A DNA stretch of 64,000 bases, from the NCBI RefSeq assembly GCF_900659615.1, contig NZ_CAACUY010000008.1, forward strand, positions 48,657-112,656, written 5' to 3'. Source of the stretch: Actinomadura fibrosa. Its GTDB lineage: Bacteria > Actinomycetota > Actinomycetes > Streptosporangiales > Streptosporangiaceae. The first letter of the stretch is position 1. Every line of letters starts with the position of its first letter. The notes under the pieces are model-generated. The model saw only the letters and a program-made list of their open reading frames with translations, had not been told where the DNA came from and did no database searches. Position numbers and translations under genes: made by a program. Positions 53,786-61,359 of this stretch are shown piece after piece.

Positions 53786-54493
53786 TCAGGGAGTGCTTGA
53801 GGAGGCGCCCTGCTCGGACGACGTGGACGGTTCAGTGGACACGGGCGGGGTCGGCTCCTCCGACGTCGGCGGGTCGGCCGGCTTCGACGTGGTCGGCGGC
53901 ACCGGCGTCGTGGGCGGCTCCGGCTTCGTCGAGGGGGAGTCGCTCGAACACGGGCTCTCGGAGGCGGCGGCGGAGTCACCGCCGGCCGCGGCCGTGGTCG
54001 GCGCCGCCGTGGCAGCCCCACCCGAACCGCAGGCCGCCCCACCGGGCGCGGCGCTGGGAGACGCGGAGGCGGGCTCGCTGGACGCCCCGGCGGAGATCGG
54101 CCCCTGCGACGACGGGGCGCCCGACGGGAGCGGGCGGCCCTGGGCGTCGGTGCGGTCGCCGTCGGAGTCGCCGTTGCCGCCGCCGGACGGGCCGTTGCCC
54201 GACACCGAGTGCTGGATGAGCTCGATCGTCTGCGGTGCGGTCACCCCGATGCCCGCGATCGCCACGGCGGCGGCGACGGCGAGGACGGGACGCGCCCAGG
54301 TCACGGAGAAGCGGTCGGGCCGGAGCCAGGCGGGCGCGAACCGCTCCGGGCCGAAACGGCGGCGGCCGCCGCCTTCGGCGATGCGGGCCCGGATGCGGTC
54401 CAGGCCGTCGTCGGCGGGGGTGACCGAGTCCGCCTCCGCGTGCAGGGCGCGGCGCAGGATCTCGCCGTGCTCGTCGTGGGGGTCGGTGGTCAT
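53786..54493 (-). CDS. Membrane protein partner of the adjacent sigma factor (anti-sigma-like)
   Basis: 235 aa. The cytoplasmic part (residues 1-70, HDEHGEILRRALHAEADSVTPADDGLDRIRARIAEGG) precedes one membrane helix (about 75-95). An outside Ser/Thr/Pro/Gly-rich low-complexity domain of about 130 residues follows. ATG 54493 overlaps the sigma gene stop (ATGA). The position, coupling and topology are those of an anti-sigma factor, but no zinc HxxxCxxC motif is present, so the mechanism, if any, differs. The outside domain could span the cell wall. Confidence 0.7.
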   Translation of the reverse strand: MTTDPHDEHGEILRRALHAEADSVTPADDGLDRIRARIAEGGGRRRFGPERFAPAWLRPDRFSVTWARPVLAVAAAVAIAGIGVTAPQTIELIQHSVSGNGPSGGGNGDSDGDRTDAQGRPLPSGAPSSQGPISAGASSEPASASPSAAPGGAACGSGGAATAAPTTAAAGGDSAAASESPCSSDSPSTKPEPPTTPVPPTTSKPADPPTSEEPTPPVSTEPSTSSEQGASSSTP

Positions 54494-55101
54494 GAGAATT
54501 GCTCCAGGACATTGCGTAGCGCGGTCATGCCGCGCGCCGTATGGCTCTTCACAGCGCCGCGGGAGATGCCCATCGCGTGGGCGATCTCGGCTTCGGACAG
54601 ATCGGCGTAGTAGCGCAGGACGAGCGCCTCCCGCTGGCGGGCGGGCAGGCCGGAGAGCGCGTCGATGACGGCCGAGCGCTCCAGCTCCCCGATGGCCCCG
54701 GCCTCCGCGCTCGGCGCGTCGGGAAGGCCCTTGGGGGCGTACTTCTCGACGACGGCGCGGTGCCGCAGCACCGATCGCGACCGGTTGACCACGGACTGGC
54801 GGAGGTACGACAGGGCCTTGTCGGGGTCGCGCAGGCGCCGCCATCCGCCGTGCATCGCGACGAAGGCGTCCTGGACGACCTCTTCGGCCGTCCCGGAGTC
54901 CCGCACGAGCATGGCGGCCAGCCGGACGAGCGAGCGGTAGTTGGCGCTGTAGAGCGCGGTCACCGCCTGGTCGGCGTCCCAGGTGACGGCAACAGCAGCC
55001 GCCGCCGTGCCCCTGGCCACGAGGGTCTCGGTCACGTCAGTGGGACGCGCACCCTCGTCGTCCGGTTTACGAAAGGGCATCTTCTGGTCTGCCTCGGTCA
55101 C
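54490..55101 (-). CDS. ECF RNA polymerase sigma factor
   Basis: 203 aa. Sigma-2: DQAVTALYSANYRSLVRLAAMLVRDSGTAEEVVQDAFVAM; linker; sigma-4: ALSGLPARQREALVLRYYADLSEAEIAHAMGISRGAVKSHTARGM. The pattern matches SigE/ECF41-unlike small ECFs common in actinomycetes. GTG 55101 is used here; ATG 55080 (MPFRKPDDEG) is possible and removes seven residues. It is co-translated with the membrane partner. The two genes interrupt the conserved rsmE-HIT-phoH block on the opposite strand. Confidence 0.93.
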   Translation of the reverse strand: MTEADQKMPFRKPDDEGARPTDVTETLVARGTAAAAVAVTWDADQAVTALYSANYRSLVRLAAMLVRDSGTAEEVVQDAFVAMHGGWRRLRDPDKALSYLRQSVVNRSRSVLRHRAVVEKYAPKGLPDAPSAEAGAIGELERSAVIDALSGLPARQREALVLRYYADLSEAEIAHAMGISRGAVKSHTARGMTALRNVLEQFS

Positions 55102-55380
55102 CTATCCGCCGCCTTCGCCGCTCCCCGGCCGTCCATTCGGATGGTCGCCCTCGCAACGGCATCGTCCGGGCGCGCCCGACCGGCCGCAGGCGCGCCGCAG
55201 AGCCTGCGAGCCGGGGAGTACGCCTGAGCTGACAACCTTAACCAAGGGGCGGTCGGAATGCGGCTCGACGGCGGGGAATCGATCATCGGGAATCCCGGCG
55301 GCGCGGGGCGCCGCGGGCCGCGCCCGCCTCCGCCTCGATAGGATCCCGTGGCGGTCTCGGCCGCCCCCGGAAGGAGACAG

Positions 55381-55725
55381 ATGACCGACTGCCTTTTCTG
55401 CGGGATCGTCGCCGGCGACGTGCCCGCCAAGATCGTCCGTGAGGGCGCGCGCACGGTGGCGTTCCGCGACATCAACCCGCAGGCGCCCACGCACGTCCTG
55501 GTCATTCCGAAGGACCACCATCCGACGGCCGCCGCGCTCGCCGCCGCCGACCCGGAGCTCCTCGCGGAGGTGATCGGCGAGGCCCACCGCGTCGCCGAGG
55601 GCGAGGGCGTCGCGGGCACCGGCTACCGATTGGTCTTCAACACCGGCGACCAGGCAGGTCAGACCGTGCACCACGTCCACGTGCACGTGCTCGGCGGACG
55701 TGGCCTGAACTGGCCGCCCGGCTGA
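55381..55725 (+). CDS. HIT-family (HINT-like) nucleotide hydrolase
   Basis: 114 aa. DCLFCGIVAGDVPAKIV, FRDINPQAPTHVLVIPKDH, and the histidine triad HHVHVHVLGGR near the end. HINT proteins hydrolyse adenosine phosphoramidates and aminoacyl-AMP. The LFCGI start has a Cys pair (C5, C8) that can bind zinc. ATG 55381 follows GGAAGGAGA. The first gene of the HIT-phoH-ybeY-corC series. Confidence 0.95.
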   Translation: MTDCLFCGIVAGDVPAKIVREGARTVAFRDINPQAPTHVLVIPKDHHPTAAALAAADPELLAEVIGEAHRVAEGEGVAGTGYRLVFNTGDQAGQTVHHVHVHVLGGRGLNWPPG

Positions 55726-55932
55726 CGAGAGCCCCCCGCCGCCCGCACCGCGCCTCGCGGCGCCCGCCGCGCCGGACCCGGCCCACGGGCGCCGATTCGC
55801 GGGAGCCGGCGGCGCGGCCGCGAGCGGAAATGAAGCGGCGATCCGTCGCGGGTGCCCAGTACCATGGGAAGGGCACACCTGGACACCCGGAGCAGACAGA
55901 AGGCAGGTCTGAGAGGCCGCAAGGCCCGGCTG

Positions 55933-56997
55933 ATGGTCGAATCAACTCACGCGAGGCGCGGCGACGGGACCGGCCCGCGCTCCCAGATCAAGATCGTGGT
56001 GCCGGACGACCATTCGATGGTGAGCCTGCTGGGCTCCCGTGACGAGCTGCTCCACGCGATCGAGCGGGCGTTCGGCAACGGCATCGACATCCACGTCCGC
56101 GGCAACGAGATCACCGTGACGGGCCCCGAGGGCGAGACCGACCTGGTCTCCCGGCTCTTCACCGAGATGGTCGAGCTGCTCAAGGGCGGCACCCAGCTCA
56201 CCCCCGACGCGGTCGAGCGCAGCCTGGCGATGCTGCGCGGCGAGAGCGGCGCGCGGCCGGCCGAGGTCCTCACCCTGGACGTGCTGTCCAGCCGGGGCCG
56301 CACGATCCGCCCGAAGACGCTGAACCAGCGCCGCTACGTCGACGCGATCGACAAGCACACGATCGTGTTCGGGATCGGCCCCGCCGGCACCGGCAAGACG
56401 TACCTGGCGATGGCCAAGGCGGTCCGCGCCCTCCAGGACAAGCAGGTCAACCGGATCATCCTGACGCGTCCCGCGGTCGAGGCGGGGGAGCGGCTCGGGT
56501 TCCTGCCCGGCACGCTCTACGAGAAGATCGACCCGTACCTGCGGCCGCTGTACGACGCGCTGCACGACATGGTCGACCCCGACTCGATCCCGCGGCTGAT
56601 GGCAGCCGGCACGATCGAGGTGGCGCCGCTCGCCTACATGCGCGGCCGCACGCTCAACGACTCCTTCATCATCCTGGACGAGGCGCAGAACACCTCGCCC
56701 GAGCAGATGAAGATGTTCCTCACCCGGCTCGGCTTCGGCTCGAAGGTCGTGGTCACGGGCGACGTCACCCAGGTCGACCTCCCGAACGGGCAGATGAGCG
56801 GCCTCCGCGTCGTCCAGGACATCCTGGCCGGCGTCGACGACATCCACTTCTCCCGGCTGAACAGCAAGGACGTCGTCCGCCACAAGCTGGTGACCGACAT
56901 CGTGGACGCCTACAACCGCTACGACGAGTCGCGGGTACCGGAGATCAAGCAGGGGGCGGCGGGCCGCGGCGGCGGATCCCGCAAGCGGGGGCGCTAG
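55933..56997 (+). CDS. PhoH-family ATPase
   Basis: 354 aa from ATG 55933, chosen because conserved KH-like sequence (IKIVVPDDHSMVSLLGSRDELLHAIERAFG) begins soon after; in-frame starts upstream to 55852 add basic, non-conserved residues. Walker A GIGPAGTGKTYLA is at about residues 148-160, ILTRPAVEAGERLGFLPGTLYEKIDPYLRPLYD follows, Walker B is FIILDEAQN, then VVVTGDVTQVDLP. PhoH proteins are phosphate-starvation-linked ATPases, and their place next to ybeY suggests a role in RNA metabolism. The TAG abuts the ybeY start. Confidence 0.93.
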   Translation: MVESTHARRGDGTGPRSQIKIVVPDDHSMVSLLGSRDELLHAIERAFGNGIDIHVRGNEITVTGPEGETDLVSRLFTEMVELLKGGTQLTPDAVERSLAMLRGESGARPAEVLTLDVLSSRGRTIRPKTLNQRRYVDAIDKHTIVFGIGPAGTGKTYLAMAKAVRALQDKQVNRIILTRPAVEAGERLGFLPGTLYEKIDPYLRPLYDALHDMVDPDSIPRLMAAGTIEVAPLAYMRGRTLNDSFIILDEAQNTSPEQMKMFLTRLGFGSKVVVTGDVTQVDLPNGQMSGLRVVQDILAGVDDIHFSRLNSKDVVRHKLVTDIVDAYNRYDESRVPEIKQGAAGRGGGSRKRGR

Positions 56998-57474
56998 ATG
57001 AGCATCGAGGTGTTGAACGAGTCGGGGGTCCCGGTCGGCGAGAAGGACCTCGCCGACCTGGCCCGGCACGTGCTGGACGGCATGCGCGTCCATCCGCTCG
57101 CGGAGCTGTCGATCCTGCTGGTGGACGAGGCCGCGATGACCGAGCTCCACGAGAAGTGGATGGACGAGCCCGGCCCGACCGACGTCCTGTCGTTCCCCAT
57201 GGACGAGCTGCGTCCGGGCCACATGTCCGGCGGCACCGACGAGGAGGGCGAAGCCGACCCGGGGCTGCTCGGCGACGTCGTCCTGTGCCCGTCCGTGGCC
57301 GAGAGGCAGGCGCGGGAGGCCGGGCACGGCACCGAGGACGAGCTCGAACTGCTCTGCGCGCACGGCATCCTCCACCTCCTGGGCTACGACCACGCCGAAC
57401 CGGACGAGCACAAGGAGATGTTCGGCCTCCAGGCCGAGCTGCTCGCCTCCTGGCGGGAGAAGCGCGGGCGCTGA
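56998..57474 (+). CDS. ybeY: Endoribonuclease YbeY
   Basis: 158 aa. The zinc motif [11 protein letters not shown] (His about 122, 126 and 132) and [11 protein letters not shown] identify YbeY, which takes part in 16S rRNA 3'-end maturation and ribosome quality control. ATG 56998 is immediately after the phoH stop; the TGA shares a base with the corC ATG (TGATG). Length typical. Confidence 0.96.
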   Translation: MSIEVLNESGVPVGEKDLADLARHVLDGMRVHPLAELSILLVDEAAMTELHEKWMDEPGPTDVLSFPMDELRPGHMSGGTDEEGEADPGLLGDVVLCPSVAERQAREAGHGTEDELELLCAHGILHLLGYDHAEPDEHKEMFGLQAELLASWREKRGR

Positions 57475-58853
57475 TGAGCACCGGACAGGGGTGGCTGTCG
57501 GCGCTGGCGGTGGGACTGGTCTTCACGGCGGGCCTGCTGGCCAGCACGGAGGCGGCGCTCGCCAGGGTGTCGCGGGTGACGGTCGAGGAGATCGTCCGGG
57601 ACGGGCGGCGCGGCGCGCGGCGGCTGGCCGAGGTCGTGGCCGACCCGGCCCGCTACGTCAACATGGTGCTGCTGCTGCGCATCGCGTGCGAGCTGGTCGC
57701 CACCGTGATCGTCGCGGACCTGTGCATCTCCTGGCTGGACGAGACGTGGCGCGCCTACGTGGTCGCCGCCGCCATCATGATCGTCGTCAGCTACGTCGCG
57801 ATCGGGGTGGGGCCGCGGACGCTCGGCATCCAGCACGCCGACCGGATCGCGCTGGCCGGCGCGGCGGTGATCCATCCGGTGACGCGGGTGCTCGGGCCGC
57901 TGCCGCGGCTGCTGATCCTGCTCGGCAACGCGCTCACGCCCGGCAAGGGGTTCCGGGAGGGCCCGTTCGCGTCCGAGGCGGAGCTGCGCGACCTCGTCGA
58001 CCTCGCCGAGCAGCGCAGCCTCATCGAGCCGGACGAGCGGCAGATGATCCACTCGGTGTTCGAGCTCGGCGACACGCTCGTCCGCGAGGTGATGGTGCCG
58101 CGCACCGACATCGTGTTCATCGAGCGCGGCAAGACGCTGCGGCAGGCGATGAGCCTCGCGCTGCGCAGCGGCTTCTCCCGCATCCCCGTCGTCGGCGAGA
58201 ACGAGGACGACGTCGTCGGCATCGCCTACCTCAAGGACGTCGTCCGCCGCAGCCACGAGCACCGCGAGGGCGAGTCGACCGAGCGGGTCGAGTCGGTGAT
58301 GCGGCCCGCCACCTACGTGCCCGACAGCAAGCCGATCGACGAGCTGCTGCGGGAGATGCAGGCCCGGCAGATCCACCTCGCGATCGTGATCGACGAGTAC
58401 GGCGGCACCGCCGGCCTCGTCACGATCGAGGACATCCTGGAGGAGATCGTCGGTGAGATCACCGACGAGTACGACGTGGAGACCCCGCCGGTGACCTGGC
58501 TCCCGGACGGCGCCGCCCGCGTCACCGCGCGCCTGCCCGTGGAGGACCTCGCCGAACTGTTCGGCGCCGACATCGACGTCGAGGAGGTCGAGACCGTCGG
58601 CGGCCTGCTCGCCCACGCCCTCGGCCGCGTGCCCATCGAGGGCTCCACGGCCCGGGTCGGCTCCGACGGTGACGGTGACGGCGCCGTCCTGTCCCTGAAG
58701 GCCGAGACGATCGCCGGCCGCCGCAACCGCGTGGGCACCGTCCTGGTCCGCCGCCTGAACGACGAGAACGGCCACGGCGACGGCGAGAGCCCTGACGGTG
58801 ACCGCCGAGCCGCCGACGACACCTTCCGAGCCTCCGGCGACGAGGGCGCCTAA
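57474..58853 (+). CDS. CorC/HlyC-type CNNM transporter-associated protein with CBS pair
   Basis: 459 aa. A CNNM/DUF21 membrane domain (about residues 5-165: LSALAVGLVFTAGLLASTEAALARVSRVTVEEI then three further helices) is followed by SEAELRDLVDLAEQRSLIEPDERQMI. Two CBS domains follow (VREVMVPRTDIVFIERG; VMRPATYVPDSKPIDELL), then IVIDEYGGTAGLVTIEDILEEIVGEI and the CorC_HlyC domain. Members affect Mg2+/Co2+ efflux. The charged C-terminal tail (NDENGHGDGESPDGDRRA) is disordered. The last of the conserved run; the next conserved gene (deaminase-like) is displaced and inverted at 60886. Confidence 0.92.
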   Translation: MSTGQGWLSALAVGLVFTAGLLASTEAALARVSRVTVEEIVRDGRRGARRLAEVVADPARYVNMVLLLRIACELVATVIVADLCISWLDETWRAYVVAAAIMIVVSYVAIGVGPRTLGIQHADRIALAGAAVIHPVTRVLGPLPRLLILLGNALTPGKGFREGPFASEAELRDLVDLAEQRSLIEPDERQMIHSVFELGDTLVREVMVPRTDIVFIERGKTLRQAMSLALRSGFSRIPVVGENEDDVVGIAYLKDVVRRSHEHREGESTERVESVMRPATYVPDSKPIDELLREMQARQIHLAIVIDEYGGTAGLVTIEDILEEIVGEITDEYDVETPPVTWLPDGAARVTARLPVEDLAELFGADIDVEEVETVGGLLAHALGRVPIEGSTARVGSDGDGDGAVLSLKAETIAGRRNRVGTVLVRRLNDENGHGDGESPDGDRRAADDTFRASGDEGA

Positions 58854-58868
58854 CCCGCCCCAGACCGG

Positions 58869-59249
58869 TCAGCGCGCCCCGACAGCACTCTGAACAGCAG
58901 CACGCAGAGCCGCGCGGGTCACCACGAGGACGGCCCCATCCGGGTCCTTGCTATCCCGAACCGCCACCACCGCCCCGTCCGCCCCAGCCAACTCGACGCA
59001 CTCACCGCCGTTGCTCAGGCTTCGCCTGGCCTTACGCCACGAGAGCCCTGCCAGCTCGACGCACTCAGCCGCGTTCGAGCCACTGTGCGTGCTCTTGCGC
59101 CATGGAAGCTCAGCCAGCTCGATGCACTCACCGCCATTCGGACCGCTGTGAGTGCTCCTGCGCCACGAGAGCCCTGCCAGCTCGACGCAATTGCCGCCAC
59201 TGCACGTGCTGCGGCTGCTCCGGCGCCAGGCAACGTCGTTCAGGTCCAT
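58869..59249 (-). CDS. DUF397 protein with four tandem N-terminal half-domains
   Basis: 126 aa. Four consecutive 21-residue units: VAWRRSSRSTCSGGNCVELAG, LSWRRSTHSGPNGGECIELA, LPWRKSTHSGSNAAECVELA, LSWRKARRSLSNGGECVELA (each quoted to 20-21). Only the last continues into the DUF397 C-terminal half (GAVVAVRDSKDPDGAVLVV). A normal DUF397 protein has one unit (about 60 aa). Each unit keeps W, S/T and the NGGECVEL Cys. DUF397 proteins accompany XRE/DUF5753 regulators and are thought to act with them. It lies downstream of the single-unit DUF397 gene. Confidence 0.9.
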   Translation of the reverse strand: MDLNDVAWRRSSRSTCSGGNCVELAGLSWRRSTHSGPNGGECIELAELPWRKSTHSGSNAAECVELAGLSWRKARRSLSNGGECVELAGADGAVVAVRDSKDPDGAVLVVTRAALRAAVQSAVGAR

Positions 59250-59342
59250 CTGCCTTGCACCACCTCTCTCATCGGCTCCCGAGATGTCTCTCTAGTGAGT
59301 ACCCGTGAACGAGGGGTGTCGGCAGTGGCTGCCACCGGACGG

Positions 59343-59534
59343 TCAGCGCGTCTTGGCGGCAGCCTGGACAGCGGTGCGCAGAGCCGCGCCGGTCACCACG
59401 AGGACGGCCCCATCCGGGTCCTTGCTATCCCGAACCGCCACCACCGACCCGTCCGCCCCAGCCAGCTCGACGCAGTCGCCGCCGTTGGAACCGCTGTAGC
59501 TGCTCTTGCGCCACGCGGCGTGCTTCAGGTCCAT
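59343..59534 (-). CDS. DUF397 protein (single unit)
   Basis: 63 aa: AAWRKSSYSGSNGGDCVELAG, then SVVAVRDSKDPDGAVLVV and a helical end. Classic DUF397 length. ATG 59534 overlaps the XRE gene stop by 10 nt, so the two are translated together. It shares about 145 bp of near-identical sequence with the end of the four-unit gene downstream, showing recent duplication. Confidence 0.92.
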   Translation of the reverse strand: MDLKHAAWRKSSYSGSNGGDCVELAGADGSVVAVRDSKDPDGAVLVVTGAALRTAVQAAAKTR

Positions 59535-60340
59535 CTCTCTCGAACCACCTTCCCGATGAAATCACGTGACATCTCGTCTGTCAGTGCCCGTGAACGGAGG
59601 CTGACCAGGGTTCTTGCGACAGTGGACAAGTCTGCGGGGGCGTCCGTCGTGATGGGACGGACGGCTGTCTCGATGTACGCGACTTCGCTTCGATCCTCCA
59701 TCGTCGCAACCACGAACGCGCCCATGTTGCCGTCATGTTCGCCGCTTCCCAACACTACTTGAACCGTGATGTTGGGTGACATACTCATGTGCCGCAGGTG
59801 CTCCAGTTGCTCCTTCATCGTCTCGGAGGTGCCGACCTGTCGGTAGAGCGCCTGCTCGTCGATCAGAATCACGTAAATCGGTGGGGAGAAGCCGTCTTCC
59901 CTCGGTCCTCGGAGGATCTCCTGGCGGCCGATCCGAGCGTCTGCGGCGCTCTGATTGCCTTGCAGGATCGCTAGTGCGTAGGCGGGTGTCTGGATCAGGC
60001 CAGGAATGACCGAGTGCTGATAGGTGATCAGCATCGTTGCGTCGGCCTCGATCTTTGGCCAGTCGAACCAGATCGGGACAGGATGGCCGTCCTTGTTGAG
60101 GTCCTCCCAGAGGTTGATGAGCGCGCCACCGGCATCGAGGTGATCGTCCACGATTTCCACGAAGGAGCGGGTGGCCCGCCTCTTTCCGTTCTCGATGCGA
60201 CTGATCTGAGCCCCGCTCATCGTGGTCAACTGTGCGATGGCATCCTGTTTAACCCCTTTCGCCTCCCGCATTCGACGCATCTGCCGTCCGAATGCGACTA
60301 AGGCGGGGGATTCGCGAGGGCGCTGGCGCCGTGGGGGCAT
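59525..60340 (-). CDS. XRE-family HTH regulator with DUF5753 domain
   Basis: 271 aa. N-terminal HTH_31 (about 12-70): LVAFGRQMRRMREAKGVKQDAIAQL, MSGAQISRIENGKRR. The C-terminal DUF5753 domain (about 95-265) has LITYQHSVIPGLIQTPAYALAIL, EILRGPREDG, IDEQALYRQVG and LRHMSMSPNITVQVV. These regulators are numerous in filamentous actinomycetes, paired with DUF397 proteins and RsbW-like ATPases, and influence development or secondary metabolism. It is divergent from the ATPase gene at 60478 and co-translated with DUF397. Confidence 0.93.
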   Translation of the reverse strand: MPPRRQRPRESPALVAFGRQMRRMREAKGVKQDAIAQLTTMSGAQISRIENGKRRATRSFVEIVDDHLDAGGALINLWEDLNKDGHPVPIWFDWPKIEADATMLITYQHSVIPGLIQTPAYALAILQGNQSAADARIGRQEILRGPREDGFSPPIYVILIDEQALYRQVGTSETMKEQLEHLRHMSMSPNITVQVVLGSGEHDGNMGAFVVATMEDRSEVAYIETAVRPITTDAPADLSTVARTLVSLRSRALTDEMSRDFIGKVVRERWT

Positions 60341-60477
60341 GGCTCTTATCTCTCGATGGAAGCTGCCCTAATTGATCAGGCGCTTCCCAGCTCTTACCGA
60401 TCGAACTTGGTAGTCAAACCGTAGCCCGGATAGTGGCTCAATGTGTGGTGTTCGACACACACAGTGAGGAGAGGGTC

Positions 60478-60873
60478 ATGGGTGGTGCGGCGGAGGGCGA
60501 GATGGTAGTGAAGCGGGATCCGGCGGTGGTCGCGGAGGTGCGGCGGTTCGTGCGGCTGGTCGTCGGTCAGTGGGGCATGGACGACTTCGTGCCGTGCCTG
60601 GTGGCGTGCGAACTGGTCACCAATGCGCTTCAGCATGCGGCGTCCGGGACGGACGGTGATGTGGTCCTGCGGTTGAGTCGTACCGAGGACGACGCCCTGT
60701 GGGTGGAGGTTCAGGACGCCGCGTGCGGGCTTCCGCGCATGCTGGCGGCCGACGCGAGTAGCGAGACGGGACGGGGGCTGTTCATCGTCGATCAGTACGC
60801 CCGCTGCTGGGGCATTCGTGCCCTGGCCGACGGTGTCGGCAAGATCGTTTTTGCCGTCATCGACCGTTCGTGA
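60478..60873 (+). CDS. RsbW-like ATP-binding (HATPase_c) regulatory protein
   Basis: 131 aa from ATG 60478 with AGGAGAGG upstream; an in-frame start at 60433 lacks a ribosome site. The fold is a single HATPase: VACELVTNALQHAASGTDGDV (N-box), VEVQDAACGLPRML (G1), SSETGRGLFIVDQYARCWGI (G2). Such stand-alone anti-sigma-type kinases are typical partners of XRE/DUF397 pairs in this phylum. Its target, perhaps a SigB-like factor or anti-antagonist, is not present. Confidence 0.88.
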   Translation: MGGAAEGEMVVKRDPAVVAEVRRFVRLVVGQWGMDDFVPCLVACELVTNALQHAASGTDGDVVLRLSRTEDDALWVEVQDAACGLPRMLAADASSETGRGLFIVDQYARCWGIRALADGVGKIVFAVIDRS

Positions 60874-60885
60874 ACGCGGAGGGCG

Positions 60886-61221
60886 TTACTCGATGATGGT
60901 GGTCAGGGTGCCGTCGGGGGCGGCGAGCAGGATCGGTGCCTTCCGGCCGAGGTCGCGGACGGCGGCCACGTCGGACGGGTCGGCGGTCCCGGCGGCGGTG
61001 ACGACGGCGGCGGCCTCCAGGTCCTCGGCGCCGCTCGACACCGCCATCGCGACGGCGACCTTGAGCGCCGAGAGCTTCAGGGACGGCAGGTCCACGCTCG
61101 TGGCCGCGTAGGTGCGGCCCGTCTCGTCGCGTACCGCGGCGCCCTCGGCGGCGCCCGCGCGGGCCCTGGACGACCGCGCCAGGGTGATGATCTTCGCGTC
61201 CTCGGGGTTCAGCTCGCTCAC
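60886..61221 (-). CDS. Cytidine deaminase-like protein (conserved with phoH-ybeY-corC, displaced here)
   Basis: 111 aa from GTG 61221: ELNPEDAKIITLARSSRARAG, GAAVRDETGRTYAATSV, LSALKVAVAMAVSSGAED, VRDLGRKAPILLAAPDG. This is the short actinobacterial deaminase-like protein usually found between corC and era. The zinc motifs (HAE, PCxxC) of true cytidine deaminases are not seen, so catalysis is doubtful. Here it is on the minus strand, 2 kb from corC, with the signalling module in between; no era gene follows in the window. Confidence 0.75.
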   Translation of the reverse strand: MSELNPEDAKIITLARSSRARAGAAEGAAVRDETGRTYAATSVDLPSLKLSALKVAVAMAVSSGAEDLEAAAVVTAAGTADPSDVAAVRDLGRKAPILLAAPDGTLTTIIE

Positions 61222-61359
61222 GTCCCCAAGCGTACGGGGCGGGCGTTCCCGGGCGTCCAGGCGGTCCGGGCAGCCGGTCGCAAGTCGGTGGCAAGTGGCC
61301 GCCAAGGGCACGCGGCGATCCTCGGAACGTCCGGTACCGGAGTTCTGGGGGAGAAAGCG

